Part shown: piece by piece, positions 18,811 through 26,209 of the stretch
Numbering within the stretch: the first letter of the stretch is position 1
Layout: each line of letters begins with the position of its first letter
Assembly: GCA_963836665.1 (NCBI GenBank)
Contig: CAWIKL010000001.1
Location: 2,976,001-3,040,000 of the forward strand
Length of the DNA: 64,000 nt
Direction: 5' to 3'
Source of the DNA: JAICSD01 sp963836665
GTDB taxonomy: Bacteria > Acidobacteriota > Vicinamibacteria > Vicinamibacterales > 2-12-FULL-66-21
The notes under the pieces: generated by a model
What the model was told of the DNA's origin: nothing
Databases searched by the model: none
The model's input: only the letters and a program-made list of their open reading frames with translations
Program-made: the position numbers and the translations under genes

Positions 18811-19715
18811 GCGCGCATCTCCGCATGCGCCGCGACGCGCGCCGCGAGCGCCGCCAGGCCGCCGAGCGCGCGCGGAAACGCCAGGCGCCACACCCGCACG
18901 GCGCGCGTCAGCGCGACGATGGCGTCGAGCTGCGACGCCAGCGCCTGGCGATCGTCAAGCGCGAGCCGGTAGGTCTGTCGAACGATTTCGATCGCCGCAG
19001 GGGAACCCGTGACCGGCGTGAACGACACGTCGGGCGATGGGCATGGATCGATGGCGTAGACGCGACACAGCTGGCCCCCGGCGGCGGCAAACGCCGCCGG
19101 ATCGCGATAGCAGCTCTTGTCCGCCGCCGCACCAGCGATCGACGGACCGTCGTCTGCATCGAGCGCCGACGCGCTGTCGTCCCACAGCCGGATGCCCGGA
19201 TAAGCGGCGGTCGCGGCGAAGTGTCTCCCAGCGGCGCGCAGCAACAACCCGTCATCCGAGACGATCGGATAGCCGCCGCGGGAGAGCGCCAGCGCCAGCG
19301 TCGATTTCCCGGCGCCGCCCGGTCCGACAAACGCGCTGATCCCATCCGTGAACGCCACACTGCTCGCGTGCATGACCAGGCCGTCCAGGCTCAACATCAA
19401 CGGCACGACCTGGTCGAGCAGGAAATGTCGCAACAGCGCCGCCTCGCAGTCCGGCGCGTCGTAGAGGATCGTGCGCTGGCGGTCGACCTCGAACGCGGCT
19501 CGCTCGCCGTGACGGATCCGGTAGCCGGTCGCCGTGCGGCATGCCCGGACCGAGCTGACGCCATCCGCATGCGGCCAGATGTCGAACCAGCGGCCGCCGC
19601 TGACGGTGACGGCGCCGCGGTGAATCGTCATCTGCGCGCGCGCCGCCGACGGCAGCAGCTCTGGCAGCGGCAGGTCGCTGTCGACGGTCAATCCGTAGAG
19701 GCGGTAACGGGCCAC
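18807..19715 (-). CDS. HprK-related serine kinase of RiPP-type operon
   Basis: 302 residues, GTG start directly after the methyltransferase stop (TGA-GTG). The C-terminal part is HPr-kinase-like: conserved LVMHASSVAF near 113, P-loop FVGPGGAGKSTLALALS at 129-145 and YPIVSDDGLLL near 149. The N-terminal ~110 residues (YGLTVDSDLPLPEL) match the small domain found in HprK homologues of PqqD/asparagine-synthase loci rather than genuine HPr kinases. Homologues in lasso-peptide clusters (for example the paeninodin kinase) phosphorylate the precursor's C-terminal Ser. Here the predicted core ends in Leu, so the target residue, if any, must be internal. Confidence 0.85.
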   Translation of the reverse strand: MARYRLYGLTVDSDLPLPELLPSAARAQMTIHRGAVTVSGGRWFDIWPHADGVSSVRACRTATGYRIRHGERAAFEVDRQRTILYDAPDCEAALLRHFLLDQVVPLMLSLDGLVMHASSVAFTDGISAFVGPGGAGKSTLALALSRGGYPIVSDDGLLLRAAGRHFAATAAYPGIRLWDDSASALDADDGPSIAGAAADKSCYRDPAAFAAAGGQLCRVYAIDPCPSPDVSFTPVTGSPAAIEIVRQTYRLALDDRQALASQLDAIVALTRAVRVWRLAFPRALGGLAALAARVAAHAEMRA

Positions 19716-20837
19716 TCAGTTCGGGTCGGCGTAGCGCGTCACCACTTCGGCGACGAAAACTTCGGCGTCGGCGGTTGACGCAAACAAGTTGCGATGACGT
19801 TCAAACACTGCCTGCTCGATCTGTCGCAGCGTCCGCGTGCCGTCACACAGCTCGAGGATCGTCCGTCGCCCTTCGCCGCGTCCCGTCAGTTTCGGCCGCA
19901 GCGCCGGATCGCCGGAGCGCAGTTGCTCGCGCGCGATCAGCATGCCGTGCAGCGTGCTGTGCCGCTCGACGGCGCCGCCGATCCGCACTGTCCAGTTGAC
20001 CAGCATGTCGGCCGGGCGGACGCGCAACGACATCTCGATGCGGTCCCCGGCCTGCACCGCCACGGGCCGCTCGAGCGGCAGGAAGACGTTGCGCCTGGCC
20101 AGGCGCGCGACCGCGCCAGGCGCGTTGGTCATCTCGACCCCGGGCGCCAGGGCGGCGGAGAACCACGCGCCGATGCCGTGCACCGTCGCCGATCTCGCCG
20201 CGCTCGTCGTCCCATCGACGCGCAGCAGCGCCGGTGCCGAGACAGTGTCGAACGGCGCCGACGCGACAGCCGGCGCGATGACCTGCGACGCGTCGAACCG
20301 AATCGGATACCCGGTGTTGAGCGAGAAGTCGAGCGCGCTGGTCATCGCGAAGCCGGCAACAGGCGCGTGCCAGAACGTCGCGTTCGCATGCGCCACCGGG
20401 TCCTCGACGCACGACGCAAGAATCGTGATGCTCGACGGGATGATGCGGGCGTCCGGTTTGAGCCAGCGTGGCGCGAAGGCGTAGAGTTCGAACACCCCGG
20501 CTTCGAAACCCATGTGACCGGCGAAGTCGCCGACGAGCACGTCGGCCCGTTCCGGCAGCGTCACTTCCACAGCGGCCTGGTGAATCCAGCGGATTCGATC
20601 GGCCACGCCGTTCTCGACGGCAATCGCCCGGGCGAGCTCGATCAGGCCGGAGGGCTCGATGGCGTAGACGCGGGAGGCACCGGCGCGACACGCCAGCAAG
20701 CCGAGGATGCCGCTGCCGGCGCCGAGGTCGACCACGACGTCGCCGGCGCGCACGTGCCGGCAGATCGCGGCCTCGTAGGCGCGCAGACGTACCGCATCCG
20801 ACAGGAACTCGCGGTGCGCGTCGACGACCAGTGACAT
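19716..20837 (-). CDS. PRMT-like methyltransferase with C-terminal PqqD-like domain
   Basis: 373 residues; its ATG begins one base after the precursor stop. The N-terminal half is a Rossmann methyltransferase of protein-arginine-methyltransferase shape: VVDLGAGSGILGLLA at about 35, YAIEPSGLIELAR near 57, a degenerate acidic loop (VGDFAGHMGFEAG near 104) and a PRMT-like beta-barrel continuing to about residue 300. The last ~55 residues (TILELCDGTRTLRQIEQAV, then FVAEVVTRYA) resemble PqqD/RRE or winged-helix peptide-binding domains. A fused recognition domain would let the enzyme bind the precursor leader directly. The modified residue is unknown. The PRMT resemblance is seen; the RRE role is inference. 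Confidence 0.78.
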   Translation of the reverse strand: MSLVVDAHREFLSDAVRLRAYEAAICRHVRAGDVVVDLGAGSGILGLLACRAGASRVYAIEPSGLIELARAIAVENGVADRIRWIHQAAVEVTLPERADVLVGDFAGHMGFEAGVFELYAFAPRWLKPDARIIPSSITILASCVEDPVAHANATFWHAPVAGFAMTSALDFSLNTGYPIRFDASQVIAPAVASAPFDTVSAPALLRVDGTTSAARSATVHGIGAWFSAALAPGVEMTNAPGAVARLARRNVFLPLERPVAVQAGDRIEMSLRVRPADMLVNWTVRIGGAVERHSTLHGMLIAREQLRSGDPALRPKLTGRGEGRRTILELCDGTRTLRQIEQAVFERHRNLFASTADAEVFVAEVVTRYADPN

Positions 20838-20838
20838 C

Positions 20839-21003
20839 CTAGAGGCACATCTTCTGAGTGGTCCCGACGTCGGAGATCTTCGACGCGCCGCCCTGGGTGA
20901 GCTTCGACACGGATCCGTACTCGGTCAGTGTGGGGCGCGCGTAGGCGCGCTTGGACGACTGGGGCTGGCGCGTCTCACGCTTCTGCTCGTCGTGTGTCGA
21001 CAT
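20839..21003 (-). CDS. Lasso-peptide-type precursor (54 aa)
   Basis: A 54-residue peptide overlapping the 3' end of the cyclase gene by 29 bases and ending one base before the methyltransferase gene. Its ATG has a good Shine-Dalgarno (AAAGGAG, three bases upstream). The leader has the lasso-leader hallmarks: a charged N-terminus, then YARPTLTEYGSVSKLTQ, containing the Y-x-x-P box recognised by RRE proteins, a conserved Gly, and Thr at the position before last of the leader. The predicted core is GGASKISDVGTTQKMCL (17 residues). Gly1 and Asp8 would give an 8-residue macrolactam ring. The calculated monoisotopic mass of the cyclised, otherwise unmodified core is 1676.82 Da. A free Cys is at core position 16. 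Cleavage after Thr-Gln is inferred from known lasso precursors. Confidence 0.85.
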   Translation of the reverse strand: MSTHDEQKRETRQPQSSKRAYARPTLTEYGSVSKLTQGGASKISDVGTTQKMCL

Positions 21004-22852
21004 GGACTCCTTTCTGCAGCCAGAGTTCGAGCGCGCCGAGCGTCCACAGCCGGGGGAGCAGCGTCTCGGCCAGGCGATCGCCCGGGATAACGGCCCGACT
21101 CACATAATCATAGCCGCGCAAGACCTCGGCGGCATCGACCCAGCCGCCTTCAGCCAGCAGCAGGCGTTCGAAGAAGGGGCGGCCGCCGAGCGCAGCGAGC
21201 GTGTGCGTCAGGCTGTGCCCGAGCGACGCCTTCGTCGTCCGTGTGCGAACCTCGCGCGGCAGATCGACGGCGCCGCGCAACACGATCTTGTTCATGACGG
21301 CGCGGCAGCGCTGCGTCTCGGGCAAGGCCAGCGCGAACTCGACGAGCCGGCGATCGACGAGCGGATGTCGGAGCTCGAGGCCCCATTCGGCGCTGTCGCG
21401 CTCGAGCATGTCGAAGAAATACCAGGTCCAGCCGCGCTTGAAGTCCCAGGCGATGGCCCACGTCGAGGGGGGAACGCCGGTCGGCGGATCGGGAACGGCA
21501 GCGCGCGGCGCGCTCTGGCGGCGAACCCATCGCACCCCGGCCTGCGGGCCGCGCAGCCGATTCAGCGGTCCACGCAGCCGCTCGCGCCAGGCCTGCGGCA
21601 GAAGCGGCCACAACCCGTCAGTCAACAGGCCGCCGGGCGTCCAGCCCGAATCGTCTCCACGCGCATCCTGAACGTACTGCACGAGCGCGGCGCCCAACCG
21701 GCCGCGCCGGATCAAGTCGGCGTAGTGATGAGGCGTCCCGGAGAACAGCGCGTCGCCTCCCTCGCCGGTCAGCACCACGCGACAACCGCGTTGGGCGGCG
21801 GCGCGGCGCGTGACTCGGCCAAGAAACTGCGCCGGAAAATCCGGCGGCAGGCGCCGCCGCACCGTCTGATCGACATAGGCCGAAGGATCCACCGAATCGG
21901 GCTGGAGTTCGACATTATCGATGCGATAGTGCGAGGTGAACGCCTGGCGATAGCGCCGCTCCTCGCTCTCCGCTTCGCGATAGTCAATCGACAGCGGAAT
22001 GAGCCGCTCGCGATCGGCGCCGGAGCGGAGCGCTGATGCCAGCACCGATGAGGAATCGATGCCGCCTGAGAAGAAGACGGCGACCGGCGTCCGGGATCGC
22101 CGCCGCGCCGCGACCGACGCGTCGAGCAGCGCCCGGCACTCTTCAGCGTAGTCGTCATCGCTTCGCTGTCGATCGGGCGGCCGCGCCTCGGGCGTCCAGT
22201 AGCGCGTCGTGCGGATCCCGCTACAGTCGGCGCGCAGGTACTCGCCTGGCAGGAGACGCCTGACACCCGCGTAGAGCGTACGCCCGTCGATCGGCGGGTC
22301 GGACAACAGGATGTCGGTGATAGTCGTTTCGTCGGGAGGCGGCGGCGTTGAAGCCGCCGCGAGCACCTGTGCCACGTCGTTGGCCAGCAGCAGCACACCG
22401 CCGGTCACCATCCAGTAGAGAGGGCGCAGGCCGAGCGCGTCGCTCGCGGCAACGAGCGCGCGGGTTGTCGGGTCCCACGCCACCAGCACGAAGTCTCCGT
22501 CGAGCCACTCGACGCCGGCCGGCCCGCGCGTCGTCAACGCCGCCACCGCGTATCGGACATCGTCGTCGTCGCGACGAAGCTGCGCGGCGGCAAACCGCGC
22601 CGCAAGTTCGCCGCGATTGTCGAGACGCCCGTCGAAGATCGCGACGAGACCGCTCGCGTCGATGGCGGGCTGCGCCGAGAGGGATTGTTCGGGCAGCGAC
22701 AGACGATGCAGTTTGGCGAGCCCAGCGCCGGCGCCGCGCCAGATCGTGCAGCCGTCGGGGCGGCGATGAGGCGCGGCAGCAATCATCGTCTCGAGCTCGG
22801 AGATCGGTGCCGGACCCCCGTCGAAACGCACCGCCGCGGCAAGGCCGCTCAT
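20975..22852 (-). CDS. Asparagine-synthetase-like lasso macrolactam cyclase
   Basis: 625 residues from the ATG at 22852. The N-terminal Ntn-like domain starts MSGLAAAVRF: the glutaminase nucleophile Cys2 of AsnB is Ser here, so ammonia release from glutamine is not expected. The synthetase domain keeps the ATP-binding PP-loop (FFSGGIDSSSVLASAL near residue 270), VVLTGEGGDALFSG near 365 and LRHPLVDRRLVEFAL near 500. AsnB homologues that lack glutaminase and sit beside PqqD proteins and YxxP-leader peptides activate a precursor Asp/Glu side chain and close the lasso ring (McjC/LasC function). The gene follows the RRE gene closely and overlaps the precursor gene. The frame is open upstream to 23008, but that part lies over the RRE gene. 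Confidence 0.85.
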   Translation of the reverse strand: MSGLAAAVRFDGGPAPISELETMIAAAPHRRPDGCTIWRGAGAGLAKLHRLSLPEQSLSAQPAIDASGLVAIFDGRLDNRGELAARFAAAQLRRDDDDVRYAVAALTTRGPAGVEWLDGDFVLVAWDPTTRALVAASDALGLRPLYWMVTGGVLLLANDVAQVLAAASTPPPPDETTITDILLSDPPIDGRTLYAGVRRLLPGEYLRADCSGIRTTRYWTPEARPPDRQRSDDDYAEECRALLDASVAARRRSRTPVAVFFSGGIDSSSVLASALRSGADRERLIPLSIDYREAESEERRYRQAFTSHYRIDNVELQPDSVDPSAYVDQTVRRRLPPDFPAQFLGRVTRRAAAQRGCRVVLTGEGGDALFSGTPHHYADLIRRGRLGAALVQYVQDARGDDSGWTPGGLLTDGLWPLLPQAWRERLRGPLNRLRGPQAGVRWVRRQSAPRAAVPDPPTGVPPSTWAIAWDFKRGWTWYFFDMLERDSAEWGLELRHPLVDRRLVEFALALPETQRCRAVMNKIVLRGAVDLPREVRTRTTKASLGHSLTHTLAALGGRPFFERLLLAEGGWVDAAEVLRGYDYVSRAVIPGDRLAETLLPRLWTLGALELWLQKGVHVDTRRAEA

Positions 22853-23139
22853 GCCCGCGTCAGCGGACGACCCACAGTCCCTTGACGATGAGCGCGTCGG
22901 CGAGTGCGAGCAGGTCGCGCTCGATCGCCGCAGCCTCGGCCTCGGTACTCGACGATCATCCGCCGGCAGACCTCGCGCAGCGACCCGTCCGCCTCGGCAA
23001 GCTGCCACACGTGCGTACCGACAGCATCGAGGCCGAAGTACATGCCCGTCGCCAGATTGAGCAGTACCGACTGACCGTCGAGCTCGCGGAACACCGCATC
23101 TTCGGCAGGCGCCACGTGGCTATCGAGGGTGAGCGACAT
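22849..23139 (-). CDS. PqqD-like RRE protein (B1 type), frame-disrupted
   Basis: The ATG at 23139 opens a PqqD-like peptide-recognition protein: FRELDGQSVLLNLATGMYFG, then LDAVGTHVWQLAEADGS and LREVCRRMIVEY. This is the family that binds YxxP leaders and delivers them to protease and cyclase. After residue ~66 the frame turns into Arg/Gly-rich sequence ending at 22849. The neighbouring frame instead reads EAEAAAIERDLLALADAL then IVKGLWVVR and stops at 22860, a perfect PqqD C-terminus. Removing one base from GGTACT (plus strand, 22944-22949) restores a ~92-residue protein. This is either an error in the consensus or a recent inactivation. First gene of the minus-strand operon. Confidence 0.75.
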   Translation of the reverse strand: MSLTLDSHVAPAEDAVFRELDGQSVLLNLATGMYFGLDAVGTHVWQLAEADGSLREVCRRMIVEYRGRGCGDRARPARTRRRAHRQGTVGRPLTRA

Positions 23140-23357
23140 TGGCGACAGTGTAGAACAGCCAACATCCCGAACCACCTCAACGCGTGGCGGACGTTCAACC
23201 TCGTGGCTGATTACATTTTTCGGTGGTGATGTTCCGCCGTGGCATAGCTGTGTCGCGCAAGTTACTGAAAAATATCAGGTTTTGCCTGCGATCGGATCTT
23301 GCATAATAGTATGGGGATATGGGGACGTCTGTCCCTATCCGATATTCAGGACAGCTT
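23140..23357. promoter_or_regulatory. Divergent promoter region between RiPP and exopolysaccharide blocks
   Basis: 218 bases without a gene, noticeably more AT-rich than the surroundings, separating two divergently transcribed operons. On the plus strand a weak promoter-like pair (TTGCCT around 23282 and CATAAT/TAGTAT around 23302-23312) precedes an inverted repeat GGGAC-GTCT-GTCCC at 23322-23335. That repeat is flanked by GGAT/ATCC and lies 22 bases before the plus-strand ATG. I see no confident minus-strand promoter; a TACACT box lies only a few bases from the RRE gene's ATG. Confidence 0.4.
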
Positions 23358-23924
23358 ATGAGGTTTCCGCTCTGGCGCCTTGTGGCCATCGTTCCGGTTG
23401 CCATCTGTCTTGGCAGTGCCGCCGGCATGGCGGACCCGCCCGACCGGCCCAATGCGAAGGCGCCCGCAGTTGCGCATCGTGCACCCGGCACCGCGCGGCC
23501 TGTCGGGCCTACGTCGGTCGTCGCGACCACGTTCGGCACGCGAGTGACGGCAGTGCTCGGGACCGCCTGGACGGCTGACAACCAGCCCATTCGCCAGGCC
23601 AAGCTTCGTCTGCGCAACGTCGTGACCGGCAAGATTGAGGCGACGGCTCTTGGTGACGAGACCGGGCAGTTTGCATTCGAGAATATCCCTGGCGGCAGCT
23701 ACGTCGTCGAGCTGCTGAACGGTCTGGGCCACGTCCAGGTGGTCGGCCACGTCTTCACGATCGCGACCGGGGAAACCGTTGCGACGTTCGTCCGCGCCGG
23801 CACCAAGGTCCCCTGGTTCACTGGCTTTTTCGCCAATACACTCACCTCGGTAGAGTCGACGGCGGCGAGCGAGGGAGTAACGGCGATCGCGCCGCTCGCG
23901 CGCCCGGTGTCCGCGAAGCAGTAG
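23358..23924 (+). CDS. Secreted carboxypeptidase-regulatory-like domain protein
   Basis: 188 residues from the ATG at 23358, chosen because it begins a clear signal peptide (FPLWRLVAIVPVAICLGSAAG). The mature part has a Pro/Ala-rich linker and then a beta-sandwich of the carboxypeptidase regulatory-like type: GTAWTADNQPIRQAKLRLRN, then GDETGQFAFENIPGGSYVVE and LLNGLGHV. A hydrophobic-aromatic tail (FTGFFANTL) follows near 160. It is the first gene of the plus-strand exopolysaccharide block, two bases upstream of the BY-kinase gene. The domain usually mediates surface or carbohydrate contacts; the precise role is unknown. Confidence 0.8.
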   Translation: MRFPLWRLVAIVPVAICLGSAAGMADPPDRPNAKAPAVAHRAPGTARPVGPTSVVATTFGTRVTAVLGTAWTADNQPIRQAKLRLRNVVTGKIEATALGDETGQFAFENIPGGSYVVELLNGLGHVQVVGHVFTIATGETVATFVRAGTKVPWFTGFFANTLTSVESTAASEGVTAIAPLARPVSAKQ

Positions 23925-23926
23925 CG

Positions 23927-26209
23927 ATGTTCGATACCCAGGAGATGCCCGCCCCACCGGCGGATCTGGCGGGCGCCCAAGCGTTGCCGGCTCCGGGCGC
24001 CGGCACGTCGTCGATCCATCTCCTCGATCGCCTCAGCGCCGTTTTCAAGCACCGCCGGCTCGCGTCGACGGCGTTCTTGATCGTCGTCGTGCTGATGATG
24101 ATCCAGACGTATTCGACGACGCCGATCTACCAAACCCAGTCGCGCATCCAGATCGATGACGAAAAGACGACGAACCTCTCGACCCTGAACAACCTCGACC
24201 TCTATTGGCAGGACGCGGCGGAGTACAAGAAGACGCAGTTCCAGATCCTGCATAGCCGCGCGCTCGCTGAACGCGTCGTCGGCAAGATGGGGCTGACGGC
24301 GCCCAACGTGACCACGACCGTGCCGCCGAAGGCGCACGATCCCATTTCGCTGCTGCGTGACGCCCGCGTCGCCGCCACTACCTGGGTGCGCGGGCTGTTC
24401 GCTGGCGGGCCCGCGATCACCCCGCCGGCCCCGCCGCCGGTCCACGGCAGCGACGACGCGCGTCTCGACGGTATCGTCAACGGGTTCCTTGGCGCGCTCG
24501 TCATCAAGCCGGATCCCGACACCCGCCTCGTCTACATTCAGTACACGCACTTCGATCCTGAATTCGCGGCGCACGCCGCGAACTCCGTGGCCGATGAATA
24601 CATGCAGATGAATCTCGAGCACCGGCTCGAAAACATCGACAAGATGATCAAGTGGGTCAACGGCGAGGTCGAGAAGCAGGGACAGGCGCTCGAACAGGCT
24701 GAGGCGGCGCTGGCCAATTACCGCGGCACGCACGACGCGCAGTCGCTCTCGCGCCAGGACTTGATGGGCCAGCGGTTGACGAGCGCGCAAGGCCAGATGA
24801 CGCAGGCCCAGGCGGCACGTCAGCAGAAGGAAGTTCTCTACAACCAGGTCAAGAACGCCGATCCCGCAGACGACAACATCGATGCCTTCCCAGGAATCGG
24901 GTCGAATGCCGCGGTCGTCGAAGCGAAGGGAACGCTGCGCACCGCACAGGCGCAGCTGCAGGACCTGCAGCGGCAGGGCTTCGGCGAGGCGTACCTGCCC
25001 TACGTCACCGCGAAGACTGAGGTCGCCAACGCCAGAGACAAGGTCGTCGCGGCGCGTCGCACCGTGCTCGAATCGGTCCGGCAGGACTACCAGGCCGCCG
25101 TCATCTCCGAGCGGCAGGCAGCGGGGGCGCTCGGGCAGGTCAAGGGCGAGCAGGCGGGGCTCGATCTGAAGGCGGTCGACTACAACAAGCTGCAGCGTGA
25201 GGCCGACGGGATCCACAGCGTCTACAACTCGCTGCTCAGCCAGCAGAAGGAACTCTCGGTCGTATCCAACAGCCGCCAGAACAACGTGTCCGTCATCGAG
25301 CGGGCGCAGGTGCCGACGCTGCCGATCGCGCCGCAGCCGCGCAAGGAATGGATCTCGGCGATTCTGATGGGCCTGCTGGTGGCCGTCGGCCTGGCGTTCG
25401 GCATCGAGTACCTTGACGACACCGTCAAGACGCCCGACGACATCACGCGCCGGCTCCGTCTTCCGCTGCTGGGCCTGGTGCCTGCCATCCGCGGCGAGCG
25501 CATTCCGCTGCTGAGCGAAGCGGTGCCGCACGACTTCGGCGAAGCGTTCCGTTCGCTCCGCACCTCGCTGGTCTTCACCAGTCCGGCCGCGGCGACGCGA
25601 ATCATTGCCGTCACCAGCACACAGCCGCTCGAGGGCAAGACGACGACTACGGCCAATCTGGCGCTCGCCCTCGCGCTCGGCGGCGCGCGCGTACTCGTCA
25701 TCGACGCCGACATGCGGCGCCCGGGCCTGCACAAGAACCTCAGCGTCGAGAACCACATCGGCCTGTCGCACCTCCTGCAGGGACAGGCGCGCGTGCGCGA
25801 CGCGGTGCAGCGCACGGCGGAACCGAACCTGCTGATGATGTCGGCCGGGCGGACGCCGGCCAATCCGTCGGAACTGCTCGGGTCGGAGCGCATGAGCAAT
25901 TTCCTGGTCAATCTCGAGCGCGGTCCGTTCGACTGGGTGATCATCGACACGCCACCAGTGCTCGCGGTGACCGACGCGGTCATCCTGGCGCCGAAGATCT
26001 CCGGCATGGTCTTCGTCGTCGGGTCCGAGATGACGCGCCAAGTGCACGCCGAGCGCGCCCTCGAAACCATCCGCGCCAGCCGTCCGCGCGCAATCAGCGC
26101 GGTCCTCAACCGGGTTGACTTCGACCGCAACAAGTACTACTACTCGCGCTACTACGGATACCGGTACAAGAGCTACTACGGCGAGCAGCCGACGCAGGGC
26201 GCCGCGTAA
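23927..26209 (+). CDS. Polysaccharide co-polymerase / BY-type tyrosine autokinase (Wzc-like)
   Basis: 760 residues. N-terminal Wzz-type chain-length domain with TM1 near residues 44-60 and TM2 near 475-493 (AILMGLLVAVGLAFGIEYLD), separated by a long periplasmic coiled-coil-rich region. The C-terminal cytoplasmic BY-kinase has Walker A (TSTQPLEGKTTTTANLALAL near 562), Walker A'/B (VLVIDADMRRPGLH near 588; VIIDTPPVLAVTDA near 672) and a Tyr-rich tail (YYYSRYYGYRYKSYYG), the autophosphorylation cluster. With a Wza-like exporter it controls polymerisation and export of Wzy-dependent polysaccharide. Matching exporter, flippase and polymerase genes lie in the convergent operon to 50 kb. Confidence 0.93.
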   Translation: MFDTQEMPAPPADLAGAQALPAPGAGTSSIHLLDRLSAVFKHRRLASTAFLIVVVLMMIQTYSTTPIYQTQSRIQIDDEKTTNLSTLNNLDLYWQDAAEYKKTQFQILHSRALAERVVGKMGLTAPNVTTTVPPKAHDPISLLRDARVAATTWVRGLFAGGPAITPPAPPPVHGSDDARLDGIVNGFLGALVIKPDPDTRLVYIQYTHFDPEFAAHAANSVADEYMQMNLEHRLENIDKMIKWVNGEVEKQGQALEQAEAALANYRGTHDAQSLSRQDLMGQRLTSAQGQMTQAQAARQQKEVLYNQVKNADPADDNIDAFPGIGSNAAVVEAKGTLRTAQAQLQDLQRQGFGEAYLPYVTAKTEVANARDKVVAARRTVLESVRQDYQAAVISERQAAGALGQVKGEQAGLDLKAVDYNKLQREADGIHSVYNSLLSQQKELSVVSNSRQNNVSVIERAQVPTLPIAPQPRKEWISAILMGLLVAVGLAFGIEYLDDTVKTPDDITRRLRLPLLGLVPAIRGERIPLLSEAVPHDFGEAFRSLRTSLVFTSPAAATRIIAVTSTQPLEGKTTTTANLALALALGGARVLVIDADMRRPGLHKNLSVENHIGLSHLLQGQARVRDAVQRTAEPNLLMMSAGRTPANPSELLGSERMSNFLVNLERGPFDWVIIDTPPVLAVTDAVILAPKISGMVFVVGSEMTRQVHAERALETIRASRPRAISAVLNRVDFDRNKYYYSRYYGYRYKSYYGEQPTQGAA

